Shown here piece after piece: positions 1 through 6,912 of a stretch of DNA of 32,737 bases (its first letter is position 1; the number at the start of each line of letters is the position of its first letter). This DNA is from Clostridia bacterium (GTDB taxonomy: Bacteria; Bacillota; Clostridia; Oscillospirales; Acutalibacteraceae), in contig JAFXDE010000026.1 in NCBI GenBank assembly GCA_017516315.1, forward strand, positions 1 to 32,737, in the 5' to 3' direction. The notes beneath the pieces are model-generated. The model was not told the origin of the DNA. It saw nothing but the letters and a program-made list of their open reading frames with translations, and searched no databases. A program made the position numbers and the translations under genes.

Positions 1-1
1 G

Positions 2-1321
2 GACAAGGTTTTCCCCGAAATCAGAATAGCCCTTGACGGAGGCCTCGGCTTCCTGTGCGGATGCGGAATTTACTATTTCCTTGATGTTTATATTGATTCG
101 GCGATGAGAAGCTTTATCGGCTTATGTATGCTGGTATTAATTATACTATTCTTCCTTATCTGTCTCGACCTTCTTCTTTATCTCGTAAGGCATATCAAAA
201 ACCGCAGTCTGCTGAAGAATATCTTTATCGTCTGGTGTGTCAGAAAAACTATGAAATACGGCGGAAAAATAAAAAGCTTCATCAACGAAAGGCTTCTTTA
301 TACAAAGGAGCTGAAAAAGACGGTTATTATCAGAACGGCCATATTGGTTGGTATCAACATTGTCATCGGCGGAGTTGCTGTTCTGTTCGGCATAGACGAT
401 GTCTGGGAGCTTTGCGGTTTAATAATAGTGGCTCTGTTCCTTTTCGACCTTTGGGTTATTTACCGCGGTCTGCGCTTTGTTGCCGGAGCAGATAAGCTCT
501 TCGCTGTAGTTAAGGAAATGCACGAGGGTAACACGGATGTGGAAATTAACAGAAATGCTCTTCCCGAATACCTCTATGTACCCGCTGAAAATTTACAATG
601 TCTTTCCGAGGGCATTAAAGCCGCAGTCGATGAGGCGGTAAGGCAGGAAAAAACCAAAACTGAGCTTATCACCAATGTGTCTCATGACCTTAAAACTCCT
701 CTTACGAGCATAATCAATTATGTGGATCTGATGAAAAAGTGCGACATAACCGATGAAACGGCTCTTTCCTACCTACAGGTTTTAAGCGAAAAAAGCGACA
801 GACTTAAGGTGCTTATCGAGGATCTGGTGGAGGCGTCGAAGGCCTCGGCAGGTGCTTTATCCGTTGATTTCGTCTGTGTCAGCTGTAAGGAGCTTATCAG
901 TCAGCTTATCGGTGAGTTTGAAGACAGCTTTAAGACAAAGAATCTCAGTCTGATAGTTTCCATCCCCGAAAAGGATGTGATGATAAAGGCAGACAGTAAG
1001 CATATTTACCGAGTTTTGGAAAATCTTTTCGTGAATGTGAAAAAATACGCTCTGGAAAACACCCGGGTTTATATCACCGTAACCGAAAAGGAAAGCACGG
1101 GCATCATCAGTATTAAAAATATCTCTGCCGCACCGCTTAATATCAGCGCCGATGAATTAAAGGAGCGCTTCGTACGCGGCGAGCAGTCGAGAACTACCGA
1201 GGGTAACGGTCTCGGCCTTTCCATAGCTGAGAACCTCTGCAGTCTTCAGAACGGAAGCCTTGGAATAGAAATCAACGGCGACCTTTTCAGCGTTACCGTT
1301 GAGATGGAAAAATTCAAATAA
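2..1321 (+). CDS. Membrane sensor histidine kinase, 5' end cut off by window edge
   Basis: This is the kinase half of a two-component system: it autophosphorylates on histidine and passes the phosphate to a response regulator, which is not in the window. The reading frame is open from base 2, so the Met at 104 is probably internal; 439 residues are visible. About four hydrophobic segments come first (one before the Met at 104, then around visible residues 37-62, 107-130 and 135-160). They are followed by a linker, the H-box VSHDLKTP (His at visible residue 228), an N-box-like stretch ENLFVNVKKYA, and the ATP-lid glycines GNGLGLSIAENL. The usual DxGxG G1 box is replaced by IKNIS, as in a Clostridia subgroup of these kinases. 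A terminator follows 20 nt after the stop. The signal sensed is unknown. It is confidently a HisKA/HATPase_c kinase. Confidence 0.9.
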   Translation, partial: DKVFPEIRIALDGGLGFLCGCGIYYFLDVYIDSAMRSFIGLCMLVLIILFFLICLDLLLYLVRHIKNRSLLKNIFIVWCVRKTMKYGGKIKSFINERLLYTKELKKTVIIRTAILVGINIVIGGVAVLFGIDDVWELCGLIIVALFLFDLWVIYRGLRFVAGADKLFAVVKEMHEGNTDVEINRNALPEYLYVPAENLQCLSEGIKAAVDEAVRQEKTKTELITNVSHDLKTPLTSIINYVDLMKKCDITDETALSYLQVLSEKSDRLKVLIEDLVEASKASAGALSVDFVCVSCKELISQLIGEFEDSFKTKNLSLIVSIPEKDVMIKADSKHIYRVLENLFVNVKKYALENTRVYITVTEKESTGIISIKNISAAPLNISADELKERFVRGEQSRTTEGNGLGLSIAENLCSLQNGSLGIEINGDLFSVTVEMEKFK

Positions 1322-1340
1322 GGCTATAAATTCTCCGAAG

Positions 1341-1376
1341 AAAAATCCGTCTGCGTAAAAAACAGACGGATTTTTT
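1341..1376 (+). terminator. Intrinsic terminator after the histidine kinase
   Basis: The arms AATCCGTCTG (1344-1353) and CAGACGGATT (1363-1372) form a 10-bp stem with a 9-nt loop. It ends in a run of six T (1371-1376), with an A-run on the 5' side. Confidence 0.85.
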
Positions 1377-1386
1377 ACATAAACTA

Positions 1387-1415
1387 TTTATAAATGCGGA
1401 AAAATATGTTATTAT
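1387..1415 (+). promoter_or_regulatory. Promoter of the flavin reductase/rubredoxin gene
   Basis: A weak -35 TTTATA (1387-1392) lies 17 nt from -10 TATTAT (1410-1415), with an extended TG at 1407-1408. It sits between the kinase terminator and the ribosome binding site AAAGGAGG of the next gene. The match was read by eye. Confidence 0.55.
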
Positions 1416-1444
1416 AAATTCAGCATATAAAAGGAGGAAATATT

Positions 1445-2056
1445 ATGAACGGAAAAACAGACCCCACGGCATTATTTAAAATAGGCTACGGACTTTATGT
1501 TCTCACAGTAAAAGACGGTGAAAAGGAAAACGGCTGTATCGTAAATACAGTCTCACAGCTTACGAGTAATCCTGTAAAGGTTGCAGTGACCGTGAACAAG
1601 GATAACTACACCCACGATTTCATCGTAAAGACAGGAAAGATGAACGTCAACTGCTTAAGCACAGATGCACCCTTCGGAATTTTCGAGTGGTTCGGCTTCG
1701 TCAGCGGCAGAGACAAGGATAAAATGGACGGTATGAGCGTAAGCAGAAGCGAAAACGGCATCGCTTATCTGAATTTCTTTATTAATTCGTTTATTTCTCT
1801 CGAGGTTGAGTCTACCGTAGATTTAGAAACTCATACTATGTTTATCTGCAAGGTTACGGAGGCTAAGGTACTGAACGATAAGGAAAGTATGACCTACGCC
1901 TATTACCACGCCAATGTAAAGCCAAAGCCTCAGCCTAAAGAAAAGAAAGGCTATGTATGTAAAATCTGCGGTTATATTTATGAGGGTGAGGAATTACCCG
2001 CTGACTTTGTCTGTCCTATCTGTAAGCACGGAGCAGAGGATTTCGAAAAGCTGTAA
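1445..2056 (+). CDS. Flavin reductase-rubredoxin fusion (high-molecular-weight rubredoxin type)
   Basis: The protein has 203 residues. Residues 1 to about 160 match the FMN-binding flavin reductase-like fold (GLYVLTVKDGEKENGCIVNT near residue 17, then the NCLSTDAPFGIFEWFGF stretch). The C-terminal 35 residues are a short rubredoxin with CxxC pairs at Cys172/175 and Cys190/193 binding one iron. The spacing between pairs is 14 residues, much shorter than in free rubredoxin and like rubredoxin domains fused to other enzymes. Homologues (Hrb of acetogens) pass electrons from NAD(P)H through FMN to rubredoxin partners such as flavodiiron proteins, which detoxify O2 or NO in strict anaerobes. That role here is inference. 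It is a cytosolic, single-gene unit with its own promoter and SD AAAGGAGG about 7 nt before the ATG. An IS lies about 70 nt downstream. Confidence 0.88.
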   Translation: MNGKTDPTALFKIGYGLYVLTVKDGEKENGCIVNTVSQLTSNPVKVAVTVNKDNYTHDFIVKTGKMNVNCLSTDAPFGIFEWFGFVSGRDKDKMDGMSVSRSENGIAYLNFFINSFISLEVESTVDLETHTMFICKVTEAKVLNDKESMTYAYYHANVKPKPQPKEKKGYVCKICGYIYEGEELPADFVCPICKHGAEDFEKL

Positions 2057-2170
2057 AAGAAGCTTTTATCTGTAATAACAGTAACCCCCTGATACAGTTT
2101 ATTTTCTGCTGAACTGCCCTAATTTGTGCGGACAGTACAAAAATCCCCCTGTTGTGGATAAAATTAAAAT

Positions 2171-3025
2171 TTAAGCAACATACTGACTTCGTTTTTCAAG
2201 CGGAGTCAGTTTTGTTTTTAGTTGTATTCTTTCGTTGTTGTAGAAATGGATGTATTGACCTATGAGGAGGCGAGCCTCCTCATAGGTTTGCAGCTTTGCT
2301 CTGTAAATACATTCAGTTTTTAAAATAGAAAAAAAGTTTTCAGCCATCGCATTATCATATGGATTGCCACGTCTTGACATTGACGGAGTTATACCGTATG
2401 ATTTAGTAAGGTTAAAATATGCTTGGGATGTATATTGAAAACCTTGGTCACTGTGGAGTTGCAGCTCTTCAGTGACCCTTTCCTTTTTTCTTGCTGCTCT
2501 TATTGTGTTTAATACCAGGTTGATATTCTGTTCGGTTCCGGTTTTGTATGCAACTATGCTGTTATCAAATAAATCTCTGATTACAGAAAGATACAGTGTT
2601 CCTTGTTTAGTTTTTATGTATGATATGTCTGTTACCCACTTTTGATTAGGTCTATCAGCTTTAAAGTTTCTGTTAAGCAGGTTTGGATAACGATGAAGGT
2701 AATCACCATAGTTGCGATACTTTTTTCTTCTGATATCCGATAACAATCCGTATTTCTGCATGACTCTTAATATTGTCTTCGGATCATGATGAATCCCTTG
2801 CTTTTCTAACCATATATGAACTCTTCGATATCCATAGGTTTTACCGCACTTATTCTGACACTCTTTTATCTTCTCCGCTAATGGTAAATCCTTTGAAGGA
2901 ACATCCATTCTTTTGACATAATCATAATAACCGCTTCTTGATACATTAAAAAAACGGCACATTTCACTTATTGAAAACTTATCCTTATGACGATAGATAA
3001 CCATATATTTTACACTTGTTCTCAC
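2171..3025 (-). CDS. IS3-family transposase OrfB (DDE integrase catalytic subunit)
   Basis: This 284-residue protein cuts and joins the element ends. It has an N-terminal HTH_21-like region (residues about 45-105, including the CGKTYGYRRVH motif) and an integrase core. The catalytic triad is visible as Asp133 (WVTDISYI), Asp193 (HSDQGFQY) and Glu229 (NAMAENFF); the last two are 35 residues apart, the classical DD35E spacing. The start is a GTG whose last bases overlap the TGA of OrfA (GTGA), so translation is probably coupled to OrfA. The frame is -1 relative to OrfA, as expected for the family, but no A6G-type slippery run is present at the junction, so an OrfAB fusion by frameshift is not supported by an obvious signal. 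The frame is intact, so it is probably active. Confidence 0.93.
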   Translation of the reverse strand: MRTSVKYMVIYRHKDKFSISEMCRFFNVSRSGYYDYVKRMDVPSKDLPLAEKIKECQNKCGKTYGYRRVHIWLEKQGIHHDPKTILRVMQKYGLLSDIRRKKYRNYGDYLHRYPNLLNRNFKADRPNQKWVTDISYIKTKQGTLYLSVIRDLFDNSIVAYKTGTEQNINLVLNTIRAARKKERVTEELQLHSDQGFQYTSQAYFNLTKSYGITPSMSRRGNPYDNAMAENFFSILKTECIYRAKLQTYEEARLLIGQYIHFYNNERIQLKTKLTPLEKRSQYVA

Positions 3026-3306
3026 TTCCTTTCTGTGAGCGAGAGAAAATCCCGCAATAACTCATTTTCCATTTTCAATCGCTTGTTTTCATATTTGTAT
3101 TCTTGCAAGGTTCTTGCAGGTTTTCTTCCTCTTTGTTTTGGAATTCCTTGAAGTTCCTTTTTTCTTTCTCTTTTGAGTAAGTTATGAACAGGTCTGTCTC
3201 CGGTCAATCCTAAAATCTCTTCAATTTCTCTTTGCGTCATTCCTTGACTTAACATTTCTTTTATTTGTGGTAATAATTTCTGTGTGTGTTGATATTTTCT
3301 TGGCAT
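3022..3306 (-). CDS. IS3-family transposase OrfA (HTH DNA-binding subunit)
   Basis: This is a small basic protein of 94 residues. A helix-turn-helix lies at about residues 10-45 (MLSQGMTQREIEEILGLTG), followed by a basic stretch (KQRGRKPAR, residues about 57-66) and a C-terminal leucine-zipper-like segment (EYKYENKRLKMENELLRDF) typical of OrfA oligomerisation. It binds the terminal repeats and works with OrfB. The SD AGGGGG lies 8 nt before the ATG and forms one arm of a 13-bp hairpin (3315-3347), so it would be blocked in transcripts entering from outside. Confidence 0.9.
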   Translation of the reverse strand: MPRKYQHTQKLLPQIKEMLSQGMTQREIEEILGLTGDRPVHNLLKRERKKELQGIPKQRGRKPARTLQEYKYENKRLKMENELLRDFLSLTERK

Positions 3307-3314
3307 AACAATAA

Positions 3315-3347
3315 CCCCCTACTGTAGTATTATCCTACAATAGGGGG
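3315..3347 (-). promoter_or_regulatory. RBS-sequestering hairpin of the IS
   Basis: On the minus strand, CCCCCTATTGTAG (3335-3347) pairs with CTACAGTAGGGGG (3315-3327) over 13 bp with one G-U pair and a 7-nt loop. The second arm contains the SD of OrfA. The loop and first arm lie upstream of the predicted start of the IS's own transcript. The hairpin can therefore form fully only in RNA that reads in from flanking genes, a known way for IS elements to avoid activation by external promoters. Confidence 0.7.
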
Positions 3348-3357
3348 ATTTTGTCTA
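3329..3357 (-). promoter_or_regulatory. Transposase promoter inside the right terminal repeat
   Basis: On the minus strand, -35 TAGACA (3352-3357) is followed after exactly 17 nt by -10 GATAAT (3329-3334). Each box differs from consensus at one position. Transcription would start around 3322, inside the second arm of the hairpin at 3315-3347. Confidence 0.65.
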
Positions 3358-3397
3358 TTGTCCGTTTTTAACGGACTTGTTCATTTTTTTCTCTGTT

Positions 3398-4771
3398 TTA
3401 TTTAACCTTTACTGTTTTAACGGCACTATATGCACCGAGCACAGCCTTACCGCTTACTGTCTTGTATGCGGCAACCTTTACATAATAGGTCTTACCCTTT
3501 TTAAGCTTTTTGATTGAGGTCTTCTTTGTCTTCTGCTTTTTGACTGTTACGGTTTTGGTGGTCTTTTTGGTGAACTTCTTAGAGGTAGAATAGGTTACCT
3601 TGTAGCCGTTTGCACCGCTTACTGTCTTCCATGCCACATCGATCTGCTTTGCCTTAGTTGATTTTACGCTGCTAAGAGTTACCTTAGCTACCTTGGTGGT
3701 GGCAGAAACAGTTTTACCTGTACCGTAAGCCTTACCGCCGTTCACATTTTTATAGGCTGTAACATTTACCTTATAGCTTGTGCCCTTCTTAAGACTTTTG
3801 AAGGTATATGCGGTTTTAGTTGTGTAAACTGTCTTTTCGAGCTTTTTACCCTTATAAAGCTCTACCTTGTAGCCTGAAGCATCTGACACCTTCGACCAGC
3901 TGAATTTTATTGAAGTGTCCTTTATTGCGGATGCCTTTACTGTTTTTACAGCACCCTTATACTCTACGAAGGAAACCTCTGCAGCCTCGAGACCGCTGTT
4001 ATAGGAATCTATTCTGACCTTTTTCCACTGAGCCTCACTGCCGAGGAAGTTGATCTTTTTAAGACTTGTGCAGTTATCGAAGGCAAACATATTGATTACG
4101 CTTACTGTTCCCGGGATAGTGATTTCTGTAAGGGCATCACACATACTGAAGGCATTGAAGCCGATTTCCTTAACGCCGTCGGGAATGGCGAAGGTACTGA
4201 TTCCGGTACCTGCAAAGGCTGACGCACCGATTACTCTTACTGAATCGGGAAGAGCTATTTTTCCGAGGTTATAGCAGCCGTAAAAAGCTACTGCTCCGAT
4301 AATCTCCGTTCCTGTGGGAACTGTGAAGGATGTGCCCTCTTTACCGAAAGGATACTGCACAAGCTCTTTTTTATCCTTGGAATAGAGAATGCCGTTTACT
4401 GCGGTAAATTTTTTATTTGCTTTATCTACTGTAAAGGATTTAAGCTTAGGTGCACCTGTAAAAGCGCCGCCCTCGATTAGAGTAATACCTGCAGGAATTT
4501 TAATAGTTTCTACATTAAGGTAACCGATGGATTCGCCTAAAGCAGTTACCTTCTTCCCGTCAAGCTTTGAGGGAATGGTAATGTTTTTTGATTTGCCCGA
4601 ATAAGCGTGAATCATAACTGTCTTGTCAGCATTTAAACTGTAAAGATATCCGCCGCTTTCAAATATTTCATCTTCAAAGCCTGCAAATGCAGTAGGTACC
4701 ATACAAGCCAAAAGAACCGTAACCATTAAAACGGCTGTTAATCCTTTTAAAATATGCCTTGCTTTTTCCAT
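3398..4771 (-). CDS. Secreted BspA-type leucine-rich-repeat protein with two FN3 domains
   Basis: The protein has 457 residues. A signal peptide (residues 1-30, cleavage likely after AFA) leads to a BspA-like LRR_5 region (about 45-240; repeats such as IKIPAGITLIEGGAFTG and IAIPDGVKEIGFNAF). Two fibronectin type III modules follow (about 273-365 and 366-457), rich in Lys and Thr at the C-terminus. No LPxTG or dockerin is visible, so it is probably released or loosely attached. Such proteins are associated with adhesion to host or carbohydrate surfaces in gut Firmicutes; the ligand is unknown. I chose the second ATG (4771): the SD AAGGAG is 7 nt away from it, whereas the ATG at 4777 abuts the SD. 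It lies 54 nt after the alcohol dehydrogenase gene, with a terminator between them. No clear promoter of its own is visible. Confidence 0.87.
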   Translation of the reverse strand: MEKARHILKGLTAVLMVTVLLACMVPTAFAGFEDEIFESGGYLYSLNADKTVMIHAYSGKSKNITIPSKLDGKKVTALGESIGYLNVETIKIPAGITLIEGGAFTGAPKLKSFTVDKANKKFTAVNGILYSKDKKELVQYPFGKEGTSFTVPTGTEIIGAVAFYGCYNLGKIALPDSVRVIGASAFAGTGISTFAIPDGVKEIGFNAFSMCDALTEITIPGTVSVINMFAFDNCTSLKKINFLGSEAQWKKVRIDSYNSGLEAAEVSFVEYKGAVKTVKASAIKDTSIKFSWSKVSDASGYKVELYKGKKLEKTVYTTKTAYTFKSLKKGTSYKVNVTAYKNVNGGKAYGTGKTVSATTKVAKVTLSSVKSTKAKQIDVAWKTVSGANGYKVTYSTSKKFTKKTTKTVTVKKQKTKKTSIKKLKKGKTYYVKVAAYKTVSGKAVLGAYSAVKTVKVK

Positions 4772-4785
4772 AATCATTCTCCTTT

Positions 4786-4818
4786 TAAAAAACGGGGCGA
4801 ACTGAAAAAAGCCGCCCC
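4786..4818 (-). terminator. Intrinsic terminator after the alcohol dehydrogenase
   Basis: The arms GGGGCG and CGCCCC (4794-4799 and 4813-4818) flank a 13-nt loop. On the minus strand the stem is followed by GTTTTTT. It lies 8 nt beyond the ADH stop and just upstream of the SD of the LRR gene, so expression of that gene needs read-through or a promoter I cannot see. Confidence 0.7.
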
Positions 4819-4825
4819 TTAATTT

Positions 4826-6031
4826 TTATTTCATCATTCTTCTGATTACCGCTTCGCAATCTGCTTCGTCCATAATCTTCGGTACGGGATAAAGGGGATT
4901 GCCTTCCTTCAGAGCTCTCTTAACGATAACGGGAATATCCTTTTCCTGAATCATATCAAAGCCATCGGGAATGTTCATATTCTTATTAAGTGTTTTGATA
5001 GCCTCAATGAATGCCTCTGCCTTTTCCTTGTCTGTACCGTTTGTCTTTACTCCTGCGATAACTGCGAGCTTAGCAAGAGGCTTATGGGCAGATTCACCGT
5101 AATATTCGAGAACATAAGGAAGGATAATAGCATTGGCAAGACCGTGAGGTACATTATAATGACCGCCGAGATTATGAGCAATAGCGTGAACATAGCCTAC
5201 ATAAGCTCTGGTGAAAGCCTGACCTGCATAGAAGGAAGCCTTAAGCATTTCATTTCTTGCTTCTACATCCTTACCGTTTTCGTAAACCTTTTCGATGTTT
5301 TCGAAAATCATCTTTGTAGCCTTCTCGGCATAGTCGATAGTCGACTTTACATTACTCTTACCGATGTAAGCCTCTACAGCGTGTGTAAGGGCGTCCATAC
5401 CTGTAGTAGAGGTAATGTGAGGAGGAAGACCTACTGTCAGCTCAGGGTCAAGTACAGCATACTTAGGACGGAGTCTGGGGTCATTGATAGCGTTCTTTTC
5501 GTGTGTTGCTGTATCGGTAACTACAGCGGCGAGAGTAGTTTCTGAGCCTGTACCTGCTGTAGTGGGAACAGCGAAGAGAGGAGGAAGCTTATGTACGAGC
5601 TTGAGAACACCGCGCATCTTCTTTACGGGAATTTTCGGGTTGGTAACTCTGGCTGCCGCTGCCTTAGCGCAGTCCATAGGTGAACCGCCGCCGAAAGCGA
5701 TAACGCCTTCACAGCCGTTGTCTATATAAAGCTTTCTTGCATCCTCGATGTTTTCTATTGAGGGGTTGGGCTGTGTACCGTCATAAACTACATAGTCCAC
5801 TCCTGCCTTCGCCATCTCTTCGAAAAGAGAATTAAGAAGTCCGATACCCATAAGGCCCTTATCCGTTACGATGAGAACCTTTCTCAGACCCTTTGATTTG
5901 ATGAAAGCAGGAAGACGGCGGATAGCACCGGGACCCTCGAGCATTTCAGGCTCTTCCCAATTGAAGGCGCACATAGCCACTCTGAAGGTCTGCTGATAAA
6001 CTCTGGAAAATGCTTTGTATGCACTGTTCAT
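4826..6031 (-). CDS. Iron-containing alcohol dehydrogenase
   Basis: This is a 401-residue cytosolic group III (Fe-ADH) dehydrogenase interconverting an alcohol and an aldehyde or ketone with NAD(P). The nucleotide-binding GGGSPMDCAKA motif is at residues 114-124 and the PTTAGTGSETT motif at 156-166. The metal ligands fit Asp213, His217, His282 and His296; the spacing of 4 and 14 residues is the same as in FucO-type enzymes. The C-terminal all-helical domain is complete. The length is normal. The N-terminus carries about 18 residues before the usual start of the fold. The substrate cannot be read from sequence; butanol, propanediol and ethanol dehydrogenases are all possible. In a fermentative anaerobe it would re-oxidise NAD(P)H. 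The SD AAAGGA lies about 10 nt before the ATG. It is a single-gene unit with its own promoter and terminator. Confidence 0.92.
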   Translation of the reverse strand: MNSAYKAFSRVYQQTFRVAMCAFNWEEPEMLEGPGAIRRLPAFIKSKGLRKVLIVTDKGLMGIGLLNSLFEEMAKAGVDYVVYDGTQPNPSIENIEDARKLYIDNGCEGVIAFGGGSPMDCAKAAAARVTNPKIPVKKMRGVLKLVHKLPPLFAVPTTAGTGSETTLAAVVTDTATHEKNAINDPRLRPKYAVLDPELTVGLPPHITSTTGMDALTHAVEAYIGKSNVKSTIDYAEKATKMIFENIEKVYENGKDVEARNEMLKASFYAGQAFTRAYVGYVHAIAHNLGGHYNVPHGLANAIILPYVLEYYGESAHKPLAKLAVIAGVKTNGTDKEKAEAFIEAIKTLNKNMNIPDGFDMIQEKDIPVIVKRALKEGNPLYPVPKIMDEADCEAVIRRMMK

Positions 6032-6074
6032 AATTCAATCGTCCTTTCAAAATAAATTTTTTCAGTACATTTTA

Positions 6075-6103
6075 ATTTTACTATTATTTTCCTTTCTTTG
6101 CAA
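6075..6103 (-). promoter_or_regulatory. Promoter of the alcohol dehydrogenase gene
   Basis: On the minus strand, -35 TTGCAA (6098-6103), a 17-nt spacer and -10 TAAAAT (6075-6080) lie about 45 nt before the start codon. Confidence 0.6.
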
Positions 6104-6121
6104 GTAATTAAGAGAAAATTT

Positions 6122-6158
6122 TAAAAATAAATGGGTCGCCCTTATCGGCAACCCATTT
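6122..6158 (-). terminator. Intrinsic terminator of the thiamine-precursor transport operon
   Basis: On the minus strand, AAATGGGTTGCC (6147-6158) pairs with GGCGACCCATTT (6129-6140) over 12 bp with one G-U pair and a 6-nt loop, followed by ATTTTTA. It starts a few bases after the stop of the ATPase gene. Confidence 0.85.
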
Positions 6159-6162
6159 AATC

Positions 6163-6906
6163 TCATAAAATACCTATTTTCTTTATTATCTCTTCCTTAT
6201 AAGCTATAAATTCTCTGCTCATAGGGTTTCTTTCCGACTTATCCCCGGGAAGATTTATTATTATCTCATCGGTAATTCTTCCCGGCTTACCCGTAAGAAG
6301 ATAAATTCTGTCAGAAAGAAGTATCGCCTCGTCAATATCGTGAGTGACGAAAAGCACCGAGAGCTTTATTTCGGCCATTACGGATAAGAACCAACGGTGA
6401 ATTGAGCTTTTCGTTATATTATCCAGAGCAGAAAAGGGCTCATCTAAAAGCGCCGCCTTTTCCGAGGCAAGATAGGTCCTTAAAAAAGCCACTCTCTGTC
6501 TCATACCGCCCGAAAGCTGATGAGGATATTTGTCCCCGGCTTCCCCGAGGCCGAAATCCTCAAGATGGCTTTTAACCGCCTCCCGTGCCTCTTTTTTCTT
6601 TGCTCCTCTTAAAACAAGGGGTAATGCGGCATTATCTATGACCCTTTTATGAGTCAGAAGTAAATCCTTCTGAAGCATATAGCTTACTTTTCCTGCCTTA
6701 CCCGTTATATCCTCTCCCTCAAGGTAAACCTTGCCCTCATCGGGAGCATAAAGACCCGACAAAACATTAAAAAGAGTAGTCTTGCCGCCGCCGCTTACAC
6801 CTAAAAGCGAAACGGTTTCGCCCTCATTAAGAGTCAGAGAAACATTTTCTATTACATTTGTACCCTCGAAGCTGACGGTTATGTCTTCAGCCTTTAGTAA
6901 GCTCAT
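6163..6906 (-). CDS. thiZ: ABC transporter ATPase, ThiZ-like (HMP-precursor import)
   Basis: This 247-residue ATPase powers the importer encoded by the two genes before it. Visible motifs are Walker A GVSGGGKTT (Lys42), Q-loop Gln79, the signature LSGGMRQR (131-138), Walker B ALLDEP (Asp155, Glu156) and the switch His189 (VTHD). It belongs to the NitT/TauT/ThiZ group of the family. It follows the lipoprotein gene by 6 nt and ends just before a strong terminator, so it is the last gene of a TPP-riboswitch operon. That context, rather than the ATPase sequence, points to a thiamine pyrimidine precursor (formyl-aminopyrimidine/HMP) as cargo. Confidence 0.85.
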   Translation of the reverse strand: MSLLKAEDITVSFEGTNVIENVSLTLNEGETVSLLGVSGGGKTTLFNVLSGLYAPDEGKVYLEGEDITGKAGKVSYMLQKDLLLTHKRVIDNAALPLVLRGAKKKEAREAVKSHLEDFGLGEAGDKYPHQLSGGMRQRVAFLRTYLASEKAALLDEPFSALDNITKSSIHRWFLSVMAEIKLSVLFVTHDIDEAILLSDRIYLLTGKPGRITDEIIINLPGDKSERNPMSREFIAYKEEIIKKIGIL

Positions 6907-6912
6907 AAAAAA

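Larger units (their letters stand above)
2129..3364 (-). mobile_element. IS3-family insertion sequence (IS150/IS3-like), apparently intact
   Basis: Imperfect terminal inverted repeats of about 33 nt bound two transposase reading frames. The left end begins CGGACAGTAC at 2129 and runs to about 2161. The right end (3331-3364), read on the minus strand, begins CGGACAATAG. Both contain the shared core AAAATCCCCCT. The length of about 1.24 kb is normal for the family. The element lies between the rubredoxin-fusion gene and the LRR gene and disrupts neither. I could not identify a target-site duplication, so the outer boundaries are uncertain by about 10 nt. A hairpin (3360-3376, arms GTCCGTT/AACGGAC) straddles the right end and may be a remnant of the terminator of the LRR gene. 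Confidence 0.85.

Noticed and set aside
2153-2161. A perfect DnaA box (TGTGGATAA)
   Set aside because: It lies inside the left terminal repeat of the IS element and stands alone; a chance match or part of the repeat is more likely than an origin element.
3398-4100. Repetitive Lys/Thr-rich coding region that might be a low-complexity repeat array
   Set aside because: The periodicity is that of two FN3 modules and their strands; no exact DNA tandem repeat is visible.
4108-4121. A Noc-binding-site-like sequence (TTCCCGGGA core)
   Set aside because: It agrees with ATTTCCCGGGAAAT at only about 10 of 14 positions and sits within the LRR gene; a similar CCCGGGAA near 6245 is not palindromic.
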